The notes: generated by a model not told the origin, from the sequence alone. A DNA stretch of 64,000 nucleotides from Dyella sp. ASV24 (GCF_016428905.1 NZ_JAELTQ010000007.1:20397-84396), one strand, 5' to 3'. Counted from the first letter of the stretch, positions 44,313 to 53,759 are shown. Program-made: numbers and translations.

Positions 44313-44558
44313 ATGCCTGTGCGTTACTCCAGAGAACAATTGACGGTGAAGTTCGCCGAGCTGGACGCGGAACTGATCCGGCTGGCCGCCATCGACGCGC
44401 CCGAGGAGGATCGTTGGGCGGCTTTCGAACAGTTGATACATATGCCCACGTCAGCCATCGACGACAGAGACCGGCGATGGTGGTGGGAGCAGCTGTACGC
44501 CACCATGGAACGCCACGGAATGACCGAACTGAGCCGACTGTCTTCCATCGCCCGCTGA
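44313..44558 (+). CDS. Small protein of unknown function (81 aa)
   Basis: 81 residues, charged and rich in Trp and Leu (RWAAFEQLIHMPTSAIDDRD, RRWWWEQLYATMERHGM); no TM segment or signal. The sequence has a believable helical amphipathic pattern, and a rho-independent terminator lies 76 bp downstream, which supports transcription across it. The ribosome-binding site is poor. I do not recognise the family. Confidence 0.5.
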   Translation: MPVRYSREQLTVKFAELDAELIRLAAIDAPEEDRWAAFEQLIHMPTSAIDDRDRRWWWEQLYATMERHGMTELSRLSSIAR

Positions 44559-44634
44559 GGGGGCCTTTCCTAGGGAACGGGCTTGATGGCCTTCGCGGAC
44601 CCGTGTGTTAAAGCGCACGCCCTTGCGCTCATCG

Positions 44635-44665
44635 AGCCCCGGGATATCCCGGGGCTATTTTTCTT
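44635..44665 (+). terminator. Rho-independent terminator
   Basis: 10-bp perfect stem 44635-44644 with 44647-44656 (core CCCCGGGATATCCCGGGG), followed by ATTTTTCTT on the plus strand. Ends the transcript of the preceding small gene. Confidence 0.8.
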
Positions 44666-44733
44666 GAGAGGTACGGTTGAAACAGCCGTTTTGGCAGGGC
44701 GCGGTGCGCAGTGCGAAATGCACGGTGGCTTCC

Positions 44734-44886
44734 TCAGCCGGCAGGCTGTGTCGCAGTGGCCTGGTTGGTGCTGGCGACAGAGGCAGGGGCGTGGCTCGGT
44801 GCGCTGATCATGGCGCCCAGGGTCAGCACGCAAACCAGCAGGCAGGCGGCGAACAGGCTATGCAGCATCAGGTTCTCGAATTTCAT
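44734..44886 (-). CDS. 50-residue single-TM peptide
   Basis: 50 residues from the ATG at 44886, preceded by a textbook AAGGAG with 7-bp spacing. A single hydrophobic helix (MLHSLFAACLLVCVLTLGAM) is followed by a Ser/Ala/Thr-rich tail of about 22 residues; it could be a membrane-anchored peptide or an exported one. Stands alone on the minus strand. No family recognised. Confidence 0.6.
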   Translation of the reverse strand: MKFENLMLHSLFAACLLVCVLTLGAMISAPSHAPASVASTNQATATQPAG

Positions 44887-45191
44887 GATGGTTCTCCTTG
44901 AACGGGGTTGAGTGGCTTTCATGGAATAGATGGCAAGGCTCGTGCCAACGCGCCATGTCCCCGAAAAGCCGCGTCACTAAGCCATTTTCACGATCTCTTC
45001 AAATGCGGCATGGAGTGTCCGCGGACGTTGTCCGGACAGGCCGTGCGGACTGCGGACAAGCGCGGACATGGTGTTGAGGACGGCCGGGCGGGCACAGGGC
45101 GATGTGATACCGTGCCGAACCTTCGGTTCATGCGCTCCGCCGAGGTGTCACGCATGACCGTGTTGTCCATGCTGGCTCAAGGAAAACACTG
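44887..45191. other. 305-bp intergenic region with operator-like cluster
   Basis: Separates the small peptide from the divergent aminotransferase gene. The notable content is the GGAC/GTCC cluster at 45015-45068. Confidence 0.5.
45015..45068. promoter_or_regulatory. Cluster of GTCCG/CGGAC half-sites
   Basis: Within 54 bp there are five CGGAC and two GTCCG words, giving an outer palindrome TGTCCG...CGGACA (45016-45038) followed by three direct GCGGAC copies at 45046, 45052 and 45062. The core GCGGACGTTGTCCG at 45021-45034 is identical to one upstream of isoamylase. Probable operator for the downstream aminotransferase gene. Confidence 0.45.
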
Positions 45192-46400
45192 GTGACGCAC
45201 GCTGTTTCCCCGTTGGTAGCGCCTGAACTATTCGACATGCCGCCGGACGTGCTCTGGCTATCGCACTGCAAGGACGGTCCGCTTCCCCGGGCGTCAGCGG
45301 AGACAGTGCGCGCTCTTCTGGATACCGAGCTTCGCCCCTGGGATCTGCGCTGGAACGAGGACTTCCTCGACGTGCAGCGATCCCTGCGCGCGATCAGCGC
45401 CACGCTGCTAGGTGTCGACGCGCAGGACATGAGTTTGGTGACCTGCACTTCGACCGGATTGGAGGTCGTGGCGCTCGGCTATCCATGGCAGCATGGTGAC
45501 GAGGTGCTGATTCCCGCCGGGGAGTTTCCCAGCAACCGACTACCCTGGCTGTCGCTTGCACGCCGTGGCGTGACCTGCACGGAGGTCGCCTTGTGGGAGG
45601 GGCAGTCAGCGCAACACCCGCGCACTCCCGACGCGGGCATCGAGCCCGAACAGCGCTTGCTGGATGCGATTACGCCGCGCACGCGCATCATGGCGGTGTC
45701 GTGGGTGCGTTATCAGGATGGCATTCGGCTTGATCTGAACAGGTTGGGCAGGGGATGCCGTGAGCGTGGCGTCCATCTGGTCGTCGACGGCATCCAGGGC
45801 GCAGGCACCGTGGCTTCGTCGTTCGACGGTGTCAGCGCGTTTTCCACCGGCGGCCACAAGGGATTGCTGGGCCTGCAGGGGCAGGGCTTGCTGTGGACAG
45901 ATCACGCGTTCCGCCAGCAGTTGATCCCGTTAGGCACCTGGTTGTCCGCGCCCGATGACTTCTCGCAGGGCGGATCACAAACGCAGAGCAATGAACTTTG
46001 GGCGACGGACGGGCGACGCCTGGAGGCGGGCAGTCCGTCCATCCTGTCCTGCGCGGCGCTGGCATCCTCCATCCGCTTGCTGGTGCAGAGCGGTGGTGCG
46101 GCGACCATCCAGGCGCATATCGCCCAGTTGCAGCGCAGCTTGCTGGCTACGCTGGCGACAGACGCGGCGTGGTCCGCGGAAGCAGGTCGATTGGGAGATC
46201 TGCTCGCGGCGGACAAAGTAGGGTCGATACTGTCGTTCGCCTTGTCGTCCGAGACATCGGCGCGTTTGCTCAAGGCTGCCGAAACGCAGGGGATCAGCGC
46301 AAGCACGCGCGAGGGTTACCTGCGTATCGCGTTTCACGGCTGGCATGGATCGAGCGACGTCGAGCGTTGTGCAACGTGGCTGCTTTCGCCGCAAGGCTGA
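45192..46400 (+). CDS. Class V aminotransferase-fold PLP enzyme
   Basis: 402 residues with a GTG start at 45192 preceded by AAGGAAA. PLP-dependent fold type I, similar to cysteine desulfurase/isopenicillin-N epimerase/kynureninase relatives: VTCTSTGLEVVALGYPW, PAGEFPSNRLPWLSLARRG, the PLP-binding Asp in HLVVDGIQGAGTV, and the Schiff-base Lys in STGGHKGLLGLQGQG. Substrate unknown. No neighbouring pathway genes; dodecin is convergent downstream. Confidence 0.83.
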   Translation: MTHAVSPLVAPELFDMPPDVLWLSHCKDGPLPRASAETVRALLDTELRPWDLRWNEDFLDVQRSLRAISATLLGVDAQDMSLVTCTSTGLEVVALGYPWQHGDEVLIPAGEFPSNRLPWLSLARRGVTCTEVALWEGQSAQHPRTPDAGIEPEQRLLDAITPRTRIMAVSWVRYQDGIRLDLNRLGRGCRERGVHLVVDGIQGAGTVASSFDGVSAFSTGGHKGLLGLQGQGLLWTDHAFRQQLIPLGTWLSAPDDFSQGGSQTQSNELWATDGRRLEAGSPSILSCAALASSIRLLVQSGGAATIQAHIAQLQRSLLATLATDAAWSAEAGRLGDLLAADKVGSILSFALSSETSARLLKAAETQGISASTREGYLRIAFHGWHGSSDVERCATWLLSPQG

Positions 46401-46426
46401 CGCCGTCGCTCCGGGTGCTCGCCCGA

Positions 46427-46633
46427 TTACTCCAACGTGAAGCCCACCTTCAGTGTCACCTGCCAGTAAGCCACCTTGCCGTCATCGACGTGGCCACGGG
46501 TTTCGATGACGTGGAACCAGCGGATGTTGCGTATGGTCTTGGACGCATGCTCGATGGCTGTGCGGATGGCATCGTCGCTGCTGGTCTTGGAAGATCCAGT
46601 GAGTTCGATGGACTTGTAAACGTGCTCGGACAT
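46427..46633 (-). CDS. Dodecin (flavin-binding protein)
   Basis: 68 residues from the ATG at 46633, preceded by GTGGAG; an ATG at 46639 is also usable. Typical length and sequence: SEHVYKSIELTGSSKTSSDD, the flavin-stacking Trp39 in RNIRWFHVIETRG, and the final WQVTLKVGFTLE. Dodecins form hollow dodecamers that store or buffer flavins (FMN or riboflavin). Confidence 0.9.
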   Translation of the reverse strand: MSEHVYKSIELTGSSKTSSDDAIRTAIEHASKTIRNIRWFHVIETRGHVDDGKVAYWQVTLKVGFTLE

Positions 46634-46756
46634 ACGCATGGTCTCCACGGAGGGGCGTGCCGGATCGCAGGCCTCCAGCCAGTCCATACCCTCGCTCGCC
46701 AAGAAGGTGTGAAGGTTGGCGTGGACACCCTCACAGGGCCGCCGTAGGCGTAGAAC

Positions 46757-47290
46757 CTAGGCTGCAGGTCCGTTTGCGGACCCTGCCGCCAGTGGCATCG
46801 GACCCAGAAACATCCGCCTGAGTTTTTGTTCCCCGATCACGCGGGAGAGCTCGGCGAATACGCAGTAGTTGAAGATGAGTACCAGCAACATGAGCTGGAT
46901 AGCCCAGAAGTGTGCCCAGTTCATTTGCGCCAGCAGTTGGTGATTGGCGGCGCCGATAGCGTGCGTTTCTTTCCAGAACTCGTGCAGGCGTTCCAGATAA
47001 TGGATGAATGTCGCGACCACCATGTACATCAACGTCTTCCATCCCGCATTCCAGATCAGTGGCTTTTCCGGAAAACGATTGATGAAAGGCAGCATGTTGG
47101 CGATCAACACAGCCTTGCCGAGGATCAGCGCGGAAATCACGATGGTGGCGAACGTCGGCAGCGAGAGCCCGGTGCCCTTGGTAAGAAGCGCACGAATCAG
47201 CACGACGATGTTGATCGTGACGAAGAAGAAGATGGTCGGCGGGAGCATCTTCATGAACTCTTCTTTGATCTTTGCTGCTATCCCGCTCAT
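46757..47290 (-). CDS. Uncharacterised 4-TM membrane protein
   Basis: 177 residues from the ATG at 47290 with an excellent GGAGGAG. Four hydrophobic helices: PPTIFFFVTINIVVLIRALL, LPTFATIVISALILGKAVLI, TLMYMVVATFIHYLERLHEF and FWAIQLMLLVLIFNYCVFAE. A short amphipathic N-terminus (IAAKIKEEFMKM) precedes them. Conserved-looking loops include NRFPEKPLIWNAGWK. I do not recognise the family. Divergent from the HD-GYP gene. Confidence 0.75.
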   Translation of the reverse strand: MSGIAAKIKEEFMKMLPPTIFFFVTINIVVLIRALLTKGTGLSLPTFATIVISALILGKAVLIANMLPFINRFPEKPLIWNAGWKTLMYMVVATFIHYLERLHEFWKETHAIGAANHQLLAQMNWAHFWAIQLMLLVLIFNYCVFAELSRVIGEQKLRRMFLGPMPLAAGSANGPAA

Positions 47291-47618
47291 GGGCTCCTCC
47301 GTATGGGAATCAATCGCTTGGCCGTAGAGGGATTCATGGCAGCCTGCGTAGTGAAGCATGCGTTACTTGCAGCGTAGGCCGTGGTCCACAAAAGAAGCCT
47401 CGTGCTCCCCGTATTTCAACGTTTTGGGTGTCTCCGGGGCTAGCGAACATCTACGGTCAGGCGTTTAGGTAATTTGGCCTAAGTACGTTTTGTCGATGTC
47501 ACGGTGCAGCCGGTGGGCGTACGCGCCACCTTCACGTCCGTTGGAGGTTTATTTCGCCTTGCCGGGCAACACAGCATCGCTTGGCGCCACAACGGGTTCG
47601 CGTGGGGAGATGGCCGGA
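47291..47618. other. 328-bp divergent intergenic region
   Basis: Promoter region between the 4-TM protein and the HD-GYP regulator. Contains a partial palindrome TTAGG-N8-CCTAA near 47465-47482. The HD-GYP frame is open upstream of 47619 but has no SD there. Confidence 0.4.
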
Positions 47619-48758
47619 ATGGGAGAGGCAGACACCAGCGGCTTGGCCACCATCCTGGTGGTTGACGACGCGGCCGACAACCGGATGATTCTGTCCGAAC
47701 TGCTGAGGCCGGTCTATCGCGTGCTTGAGGCATCCGACGGCGAGACCGCGTTGCTCATGGCCCTGGATGAGCAGCCGGACTTGATCCTGCTCGATGTGGT
47801 CATGCCGGGCTTGTCCGGGTTTGATGTCTGCCGCCAGCTGAAGACCAACGGGAAGACACGGGATATCCCCGTGATTTTTCTCACCTCGCTCCATGCCACG
47901 GATGACGAAACCCGTGGATTGATACTGGGTGCGGTGGACTACATCACCAAGCCGGTGAATCCTCCCGTGGTGATGGCGCGCGTGGCCGCCCAGCTTCGGT
48001 TAAGGGCGGCGGCGGAGTTCCTGCGCGACAAGAATGCGTATCTCGAGAGCGAGGTAGCCCGCCGCACGCGGGAGGTCACGGCCGTCCAGGAGGCAACGAT
48101 CCTTGCGCTTACCTCGCTGGCCGAGACGCGCGACAACGAAACAGGAAACCATATTCGCCGCACGCAGCACTATGTGAGGGTGTTGGCCGAGGCACTGAAG
48201 GATCATCCACGCTTTGCCTCCGCACTGGATGAGTCGACGCGCCTGCTGATGTTTCAATCCGCACCTTTGCATGACATCGGCAAGATCGGCATCCCCGATC
48301 ACATCCTGCTCAAGCCCGGTCCGTTGACGCCGGAAGAGTACGAGGTGATGAAGACCCACACCACGCTAGGGCGCGATGCGCTGCAGCGGGCCGAAGATCG
48401 GTTGGGTACGCCGATGTCATTCCTGCGTATCGCCAAAGAGATGGCATACAGCCACCAGGAACGATGGGATGGCAGCGGCTATCCCGAGGGCAGGAAAGGT
48501 GAGGCGATCCCGGTGTCTGCAAGGCTCATGGCTGTGGCCGACGTGTATGACGCGCTGATCAGCCAGCGTGTCTACAAGAAAGGCAGGACGCATGAAGACG
48601 CCGTCGCGATGATGACGACCAAGCGAGGCATAGACTTCGATCCGGATGTGCTCGATGCCTTTCTGTCGCGGGCGGATACCTTCCGTGCGATCGCCGGGCA
48701 GTTCTCCGATGAGGATGCCACGCACGGCCATAGCTTCGCGCATCACCTTGCCACTTAA
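47619..48758 (+). CDS. Response regulator with HD-GYP phosphodiesterase domain
   Basis: 379 residues from the ATG at 47619, 9 bp after GGGGAG. N-terminal receiver domain (ILVVDDAADNRMIL; phospho-Asp in LILLDVVMPGLSG; Lys in DYITKPVNP), a coiled-coil linker (residues ~125-155), then an HD-GYP domain: HIRRTQHYVRVLAEALKDHP, the HD motif in APLHDIGKIGIPDHIL and the HQERWDGSGYPEG box. It probably hydrolyses cyclic di-GMP when phosphorylated. Followed 17 bp later by a hybrid kinase that is its likely partner. Confidence 0.92.
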   Translation: MGEADTSGLATILVVDDAADNRMILSELLRPVYRVLEASDGETALLMALDEQPDLILLDVVMPGLSGFDVCRQLKTNGKTRDIPVIFLTSLHATDDETRGLILGAVDYITKPVNPPVVMARVAAQLRLRAAAEFLRDKNAYLESEVARRTREVTAVQEATILALTSLAETRDNETGNHIRRTQHYVRVLAEALKDHPRFASALDESTRLLMFQSAPLHDIGKIGIPDHILLKPGPLTPEEYEVMKTHTTLGRDALQRAEDRLGTPMSFLRIAKEMAYSHQERWDGSGYPEGRKGEAIPVSARLMAVADVYDALISQRVYKKGRTHEDAVAMMTTKRGIDFDPDVLDAFLSRADTFRAIAGQFSDEDATHGHSFAHHLAT

Positions 48759-48775
48759 AGGCAGGGCGGGAATCC

Positions 48776-51700
48776 ATGAGCCGCTTGTTCGAACGACTGG
48801 AACGCCTACCGTTACGACTGCGCCTGCAGTTGGGGTTTGGCGGCGTGCTGCTCATTGCGATCCTGTTGGGCGCTTATAGCCTGAGCGTGCAACACACGCA
48901 GAAGGAGCAGATCGGGCGGCTTTATCAACAGGACATGCAGGGTTTGCTCCATATCGAAGTCGCACGCGCGGCATTGGCGGAGATGGGGCAGGATCTGCGA
49001 CAGGCTGTGCTGTCAGCGCCGGGGCCAGGGCGCAGCACCGCCTTGCGTGAAGCGGCGGAAGCACAAGCCCTGGTACGAAGTGAGATGGACCAGGCCGCAG
49101 AGCGTATTTACAGAGAGGCCAACAAAAGTAACCTCGCGGATTTCGAGCGGGCCTTCGCGAACTACGCACATCAAGTCGACAGTGTGGCCGTGTTGCTCCA
49201 GACGGGCAGCACGCAAGAGCACGTCGCTGCCGACATCATCGTCTCGGGGGACTTTCAGCAGGCGGGCATCGCCGCCAGGGATGCCTTGGATCGCATCGCA
49301 CGACTAAAACGGGCTGGCGCCAGTGAAGAGGTACAGAACGCCTTTGCGCGCTTCCATGTTGATGTCGAGCTCACCGTATGGCTGATCGTGCTCGGATTGG
49401 TCGCGGGCCTGCTGTTCGGTCGATTGATCAGTCTTACCGTGCGGCGTCCTGCAGAGGGGTTACGGGATGCCGTGGAATCGCTGAGCGCAGGCAAGTTGGA
49501 CATCACCGTTCCCTATACGGATTACCCCAACGAAGCGGGAGAGCTGGCCCGAGCCATCGCAACACTGCAGGCGGAAGGCCGCCAGATGGAAGCACAGCGT
49601 TGGGTGAAGGCGCACGTAGCATCGATTGCGCGCGAGCTGCAATCGATCACCGAGCCCTATGCACTGGGCGACCGGTTTCTTTCCTCCATGGCGCGGTTGG
49701 CGCCCATCGGCCACGCGGCCCTCTACGCCCATGAACCATCCACTCAGCGCCTGCGGCTGCAAGGAAACTATGCGGCTGCACTGGCGCGACCCGTGTTCAG
49801 CATGGGAGAAGGTTTGGTCGGGCAATGCGGCGTGGAGCGCCGGATACTTACGCTTTCTGACCCAGCCGCTGATTTCTTGAAAGTAGCCACGGGCCTGGGG
49901 GAGCATCCCCCGACACAGATCATGGTTGTCCCCGTGCTGCGGAATGAGCGTCTGCTCGGCGTCGTCGAATTGGGCACGCTCGCGCCGTTCACCGGCGCAC
50001 AGCAAGAGTTGGTCACGGAGCTGATGCCGGTGCTGGCCATCAACATGGAGATGCTCGAATACGGATTGGACATGCGACGCCTGCTGGAACAGAGCAGGCA
50101 GCAAGCGGCATCGCTTATCGAGAAAACCGCGGCGCTGGAAGCGACGCAACACACCATTGAAGCCGCGCGCGCCTGGTATCGCGGCATCATCGAATCCGCA
50201 CCGGACGGCATGATGATCGTGGATGAGACCGGCCACATTGTTCTCGCTAATCCGCGCCTGGAGGCGATGTTCGGTTACCGGAGCGGTGAACTGGAGGGTG
50301 CTCCCGTCGAGCGGCTGGTGCCTCTGCGGTCGGATACCCATCACGCCAAGCTTCGTCAGAACTTCTTTGTGCAAGGCGAGAGCCGGCAGATGGGGCGCGC
50401 CAACGTTGATCTGCGTGGCAAGCGAAAGGACGGCAGCGAGCTTTCGGTGGAGATCGGGCTTTCCTTCCTACCCGCACTGGATGCACAGGGGCGTTGTGTA
50501 TGTGCTGCCGTGCGCGACGTAAGCCAGCGTCGCACCATGGAGCTGGCGCTCATGCAGAGCGAGGAGCGTCTCCAGTACATCCTCGACAACAGTCCAGTAA
50601 GCATTGCCGTGTCCACGCACGGGCGGATCTGCTTTGCCAATCCCAAGTTCGTGGCCACCTTTGGCGTTGGCGTGGGTGCGACTACGGCCCCCATGTACGT
50701 GGAAACAGGTCAGCGCGCGCGTATCTGGGCCAACCTGGACAATCAGGGCATGGTGTCCAACAGCGAGGTCCGCATGTACGACGCGCAACGCCGCGAGCGG
50801 GACATGCTCACCACCTTCCTGCCCATCGACTACGACGGCGAACCTGGCGTGCTGGCTTGGTTAGTGGACATCACCGATCACAACGCCGCACAGGCCGCCA
50901 TGCTGCATGCCAAGGAAGCGGCGGAGGAGGCGGCCCGGGTCAAGAGCGACTTTCTCGCGAACATGAGCCATGAAATCCGTACTCCGATGAACGCCATCAT
51001 CGGCATGAGTCATCTCGCGCTGGAGTCGCCGAGCGACGCTAGGCAACGAGGCTATCTGGAGAACATTCGTCGTGCCTCGGAAAGCCTGTTGCACATCATC
51101 AACGATGTTCTTGATTTCTCGCGCATCGAGGCGGGGCGCGTGCGCATGGAGCGCGTGCCGTTCAACCTGGACGAGGTGATGACACACGTTGCTGACCTGA
51201 TCGGATTGCAGGCGGAGGATAAGGGCCTGGAGCTGCTACTCCAGTATCAAGGTGACCCACCGACGGCGCTGGTTGGCGACCCGTTACGGCTGGAGCAAAT
51301 CCTCGTCAACCTGGCCAGCAACGCGCTGAAGTTCACCGACCGTGGATCCATCATCCTAGGCGTCGAGAAAGAGGGCGGCAATGATGAGCAGGCAGCGCTG
51401 CATTTCCGTGTCATCGATACAGGCATAGGCATGACCGCCGATCAGTGCGGGCGCATTTTCGAATCGTTCGTGCAGGCGGACTCGTCCACCACGCGGAAGT
51501 ACGGCGGCTCCGGGCTCGGGTTAGCCATTTCCCACGACCTGGTGGAGATGATGGGCGGAGAGATCTGGGTCGAGAGCGAGCCGGGGCGCGGATCGATATT
51601 TCACGTCCGCCTGAGCCTGAGCGTGCAGCCCCAGGCTGCCGCATCGATGGCGCCAGCAATGCTTGCAGACGCTTCGCTGTTACTCGTGGACGACAGCGAC

Positions 51701-52852
51701 GCGGCCCGCCGCATTCTCGCCGCCATGGCTGGCGGACTGGGATGGTTGGTGCACGTCGCGGGAACGGTGGACGAGGGGGTGCTACGCCTGCAGCAGGCCC
51801 GGCATGACGGACGTCCGTATCGCGTCGTGCTGGCCGACGCTCATATGGCGGGGCACCAGGCCATCGCTGCCGCCATGCGTGGCGGCGAGCAGTTGTTGCT
51901 GATGGTGTCGGCCTATCGACGCGATGGACGGGATGAAACCCCTGGAGTGTCGGGCGGTACGTTGGTCAAGCCAGTGACGCCGCGAGCGCTGAGCGATGCC
52001 CTGGCCCTTTTGCTTCATCGCACTCCCGCTCGGGCAGCAATGGTGGACATCGCAGCGCCGGACGCGCCTGCGGCCTCTGCGTTATCCGGCCGGCGGTTGC
52101 TGTTGGCGGAGGACAACGACTTGAACCGGGAGCTGGCAATAGCGCTGCTCCAGCGCGAGGGGATCGATGTGGTGGTCGCACACAATGGACGCGAAGCAGT
52201 GGACATCGTGGCGGCCGATCCCCGCGTCGACGGTGTCCTGATGGATTGCCAGATGCCCGTGATGGATGGCTATGCGGCAACCCGCGCCATTCGCGCGGAA
52301 TTACATCTCGCCGATCTCCCCGTGATCGCCATGACAGCGGATGCCACGGTGGGCGATCGCGAGAAGGCGTTGGCGGCCGGTATGAACGATCACATCGCCA
52401 AGCCGCTCGATATCCCCGTGATGTTTGCCACCTTGGTGCGGTGGATCAAGCCGCGCGCTGTATCCGGCGATGTCGTGGCCGCAGATGTTGGCGCAGCGGA
52501 TGAACTTCCTGGCATCGATCAGCAGATGGGTTTGCGTATCTGTGGCAACAATGCGTCGCTCTACCGTCGTTTGCTAAGCATGTTTCTGAAGAACAACAGG
52601 GCATTTGCGCAAGCATTCAAGGAGGCCAGCGACGGTGGCCTATCGGAGGCTTACCGCATCGCGCATACATTGCGAGGTTCCGCTGCGAATATCGGAGCGT
52701 CGCTGGTTGCCACGGCAGCCAGCGAGCTGCAGGAGGCCTGCAAGACTGGCGCACCCCAGGAGGAGCTCGACCGACTGTTGGCGAAAGTTGTGGCTGCGTT
52801 GTATCCCGTGCTCGAGGGACTGGAGCGTATTGACGCGAATGCTGCGGGCTGA
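48776..52852 (+). CDS. Hybrid sensor histidine kinase (4HB-HAMP-GAF-PAS-PAS-HK-REC-REC-HPt)
   Basis: 1358 residues. Order: TM1 near 20-40 (LGFGGVLLIAILLGAYSLSV), four-helix-bundle periplasmic sensor (40-195), TM2 (LTVWLIVLGLVAGLLFG), HAMP (215-270), GAF (~290-430), two PAS domains (~460-590 and ~595-705; GIIESAPDGMMIVDETGHIV starts the first), HisKA with His732 in NMSHEIRTPMNAIIG, HATPase with NLASNALKFTD and DTGIGM, receiver 1 with Asp1021, receiver 2 with Asp1157 (LMDCQMPVMDG) and HPt with His1297 (RIAHTLRGSAAN). A full phosphorelay in one chain. The signal is unknown. Receiver 1 looks shortened and diverged. Confidence 0.94.
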   Translation: MSRLFERLERLPLRLRLQLGFGGVLLIAILLGAYSLSVQHTQKEQIGRLYQQDMQGLLHIEVARAALAEMGQDLRQAVLSAPGPGRSTALREAAEAQALVRSEMDQAAERIYREANKSNLADFERAFANYAHQVDSVAVLLQTGSTQEHVAADIIVSGDFQQAGIAARDALDRIARLKRAGASEEVQNAFARFHVDVELTVWLIVLGLVAGLLFGRLISLTVRRPAEGLRDAVESLSAGKLDITVPYTDYPNEAGELARAIATLQAEGRQMEAQRWVKAHVASIARELQSITEPYALGDRFLSSMARLAPIGHAALYAHEPSTQRLRLQGNYAAALARPVFSMGEGLVGQCGVERRILTLSDPAADFLKVATGLGEHPPTQIMVVPVLRNERLLGVVELGTLAPFTGAQQELVTELMPVLAINMEMLEYGLDMRRLLEQSRQQAASLIEKTAALEATQHTIEAARAWYRGIIESAPDGMMIVDETGHIVLANPRLEAMFGYRSGELEGAPVERLVPLRSDTHHAKLRQNFFVQGESRQMGRANVDLRGKRKDGSELSVEIGLSFLPALDAQGRCVCAAVRDVSQRRTMELALMQSEERLQYILDNSPVSIAVSTHGRICFANPKFVATFGVGVGATTAPMYVETGQRARIWANLDNQGMVSNSEVRMYDAQRRERDMLTTFLPIDYDGEPGVLAWLVDITDHNAAQAAMLHAKEAAEEAARVKSDFLANMSHEIRTPMNAIIGMSHLALESPSDARQRGYLENIRRASESLLHIINDVLDFSRIEAGRVRMERVPFNLDEVMTHVADLIGLQAEDKGLELLLQYQGDPPTALVGDPLRLEQILVNLASNALKFTDRGSIILGVEKEGGNDEQAALHFRVIDTGIGMTADQCGRIFESFVQADSSTTRKYGGSGLGLAISHDLVEMMGGEIWVESEPGRGSIFHVRLSLSVQPQAAASMAPAMLADASLLLVDDSDAARRILAAMAGGLGWLVHVAGTVDEGVLRLQQARHDGRPYRVVLADAHMAGHQAIAAAMRGGEQLLLMVSAYRRDGRDETPGVSGGTLVKPVTPRALSDALALLLHRTPARAAMVDIAAPDAPAASALSGRRLLLAEDNDLNRELAIALLQREGIDVVVAHNGREAVDIVAADPRVDGVLMDCQMPVMDGYAATRAIRAELHLADLPVIAMTADATVGDREKALAAGMNDHIAKPLDIPVMFATLVRWIKPRAVSGDVVAADVGAADELPGIDQQMGLRICGNNASLYRRLLSMFLKNNRAFAQAFKEASDGGLSEAYRIAHTLRGSAANIGASLVATAASELQEACKTGAPQEELDRLLAKVVAALYPVLEGLERIDANAAG

Positions 52853-53200
52853 ATGAACGATTTCACTGCACGTGACAGGCACGTGAAGAAGCCTAAGCCC
52901 CTACTGAACACCGCGCCGTCTGTGCAAAAGGATGACACGCCATGCACATGAGATTGGCACGACGGAAAAGACAATCGATCCTGTGATAGCCCGTTGCGAT
53001 GCAGCCATGTGTAAGACGATGGACGGGAGCTCGCAACACAAGACGGCCAGCGCAAAAGCCACCGAACGTGCCCATGAAAGTTGGGAATGCGTGCGAAGGA
53101 ATGCCCGGCAGATCTTCGGTGCGGTGAGGAAGCGGCACGTACGAGCAGGGCGTATGCATGCAGGTCCTGATCGATCCGACATAGTCACGGAGATAAAATC
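52853..53200. other. 348-bp intergenic region
   Basis: Between the hybrid kinase and a small lipoprotein. A 90-codon frame at 52932-53204 has no ribosome-binding site or recognisable motif and I do not call it. Confidence 0.4.
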
Positions 53201-53437
53201 ATGATGCTTTCAGCACGAAAAATGGTGGGCCCGTTAGCGCTACTGGTGGCGGTGCTCGCCGGTTGCGGTAATCACGACAACGAGAATGGCAATACACCCC
53301 CGCCGGCCCCGGTGAGTTCGGCTGCAGCGCCATCGTCAGCTATGCCTGCGTCAACACCAGCCCCGGCTGGCAATGCAACGACGCCCGCGCCAGCCTATCC
53401 GCAGAGTTCACCTGCTCCAGCAACGACAACGCACTGA
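53201..53437 (+). CDS. Small Pro/Ala-rich lipoprotein (78 aa)
   Basis: 78 residues from the ATG at 53201, with GGAGA about 8 bp upstream. Signal peptide and lipobox (LLVAVLAGCGNHD), so a lipid-anchored peptide. The mature part is low complexity, Pro/Ala/Ser/Thr-rich (PPPAPVSSAAAPSSAMPAS), as in small envelope-anchored spacers. No homologue family recalled. Confidence 0.7.
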   Translation: MMLSARKMVGPLALLVAVLAGCGNHDNENGNTPPPAPVSSAAAPSSAMPASTPAPAGNATTPAPAYPQSSPAPATTTH

Positions 53438-53759
53438 CGTTGCAATCATTGGGCTCTCCGCGGCATGCCGTCCCTGCGGTCGGCATGCCGCGGAGGGCCC
53501 TGCGCGCACAAGCGTTCCACAACATCTGTGGCCGGTCTCGGTATTCGAAATGTACAGGGCGATCTGAAGAGTATCGGGACGGATCTGATAGCTGATTGGG
53601 TGAAGATCCTTGTCGTTTCAGGTGTTGCGGAACCGTTGGTGATGCGAAGCGACGGAGATTTTTAGCGCGCACGCGCGCCAGCGCGAATGCATCGCTTCGA
53701 TGTGTCATCGCACGCGCGTAAACTTGGCACTGTCCCCACCCAGGCAGGAGCGATCCATC
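53438..53759. other. 322-bp intergenic region with a strong hairpin
   Basis: Between the lipoprotein and nitronate monooxygenase genes. Contains the hairpin at 53456-53495; the rest shows nothing I can name. Confidence 0.4.
53456..53495 (+). terminator. Hairpin after the small lipoprotein gene
   Basis: 15-bp perfect stem 53456-53470 with 53481-53495 (core CTCCGCGGCATGCCG) and a 10-nt loop, 18 bp after the stop. No U-tract. Confidence 0.5.

Noticed and set aside
52932..53204. 90-codon plus-strand frame between the hybrid kinase and the small lipoprotein
   Set aside because: No ribosome-binding site, no hydrophobic or domain pattern, and composition is not gene-like.
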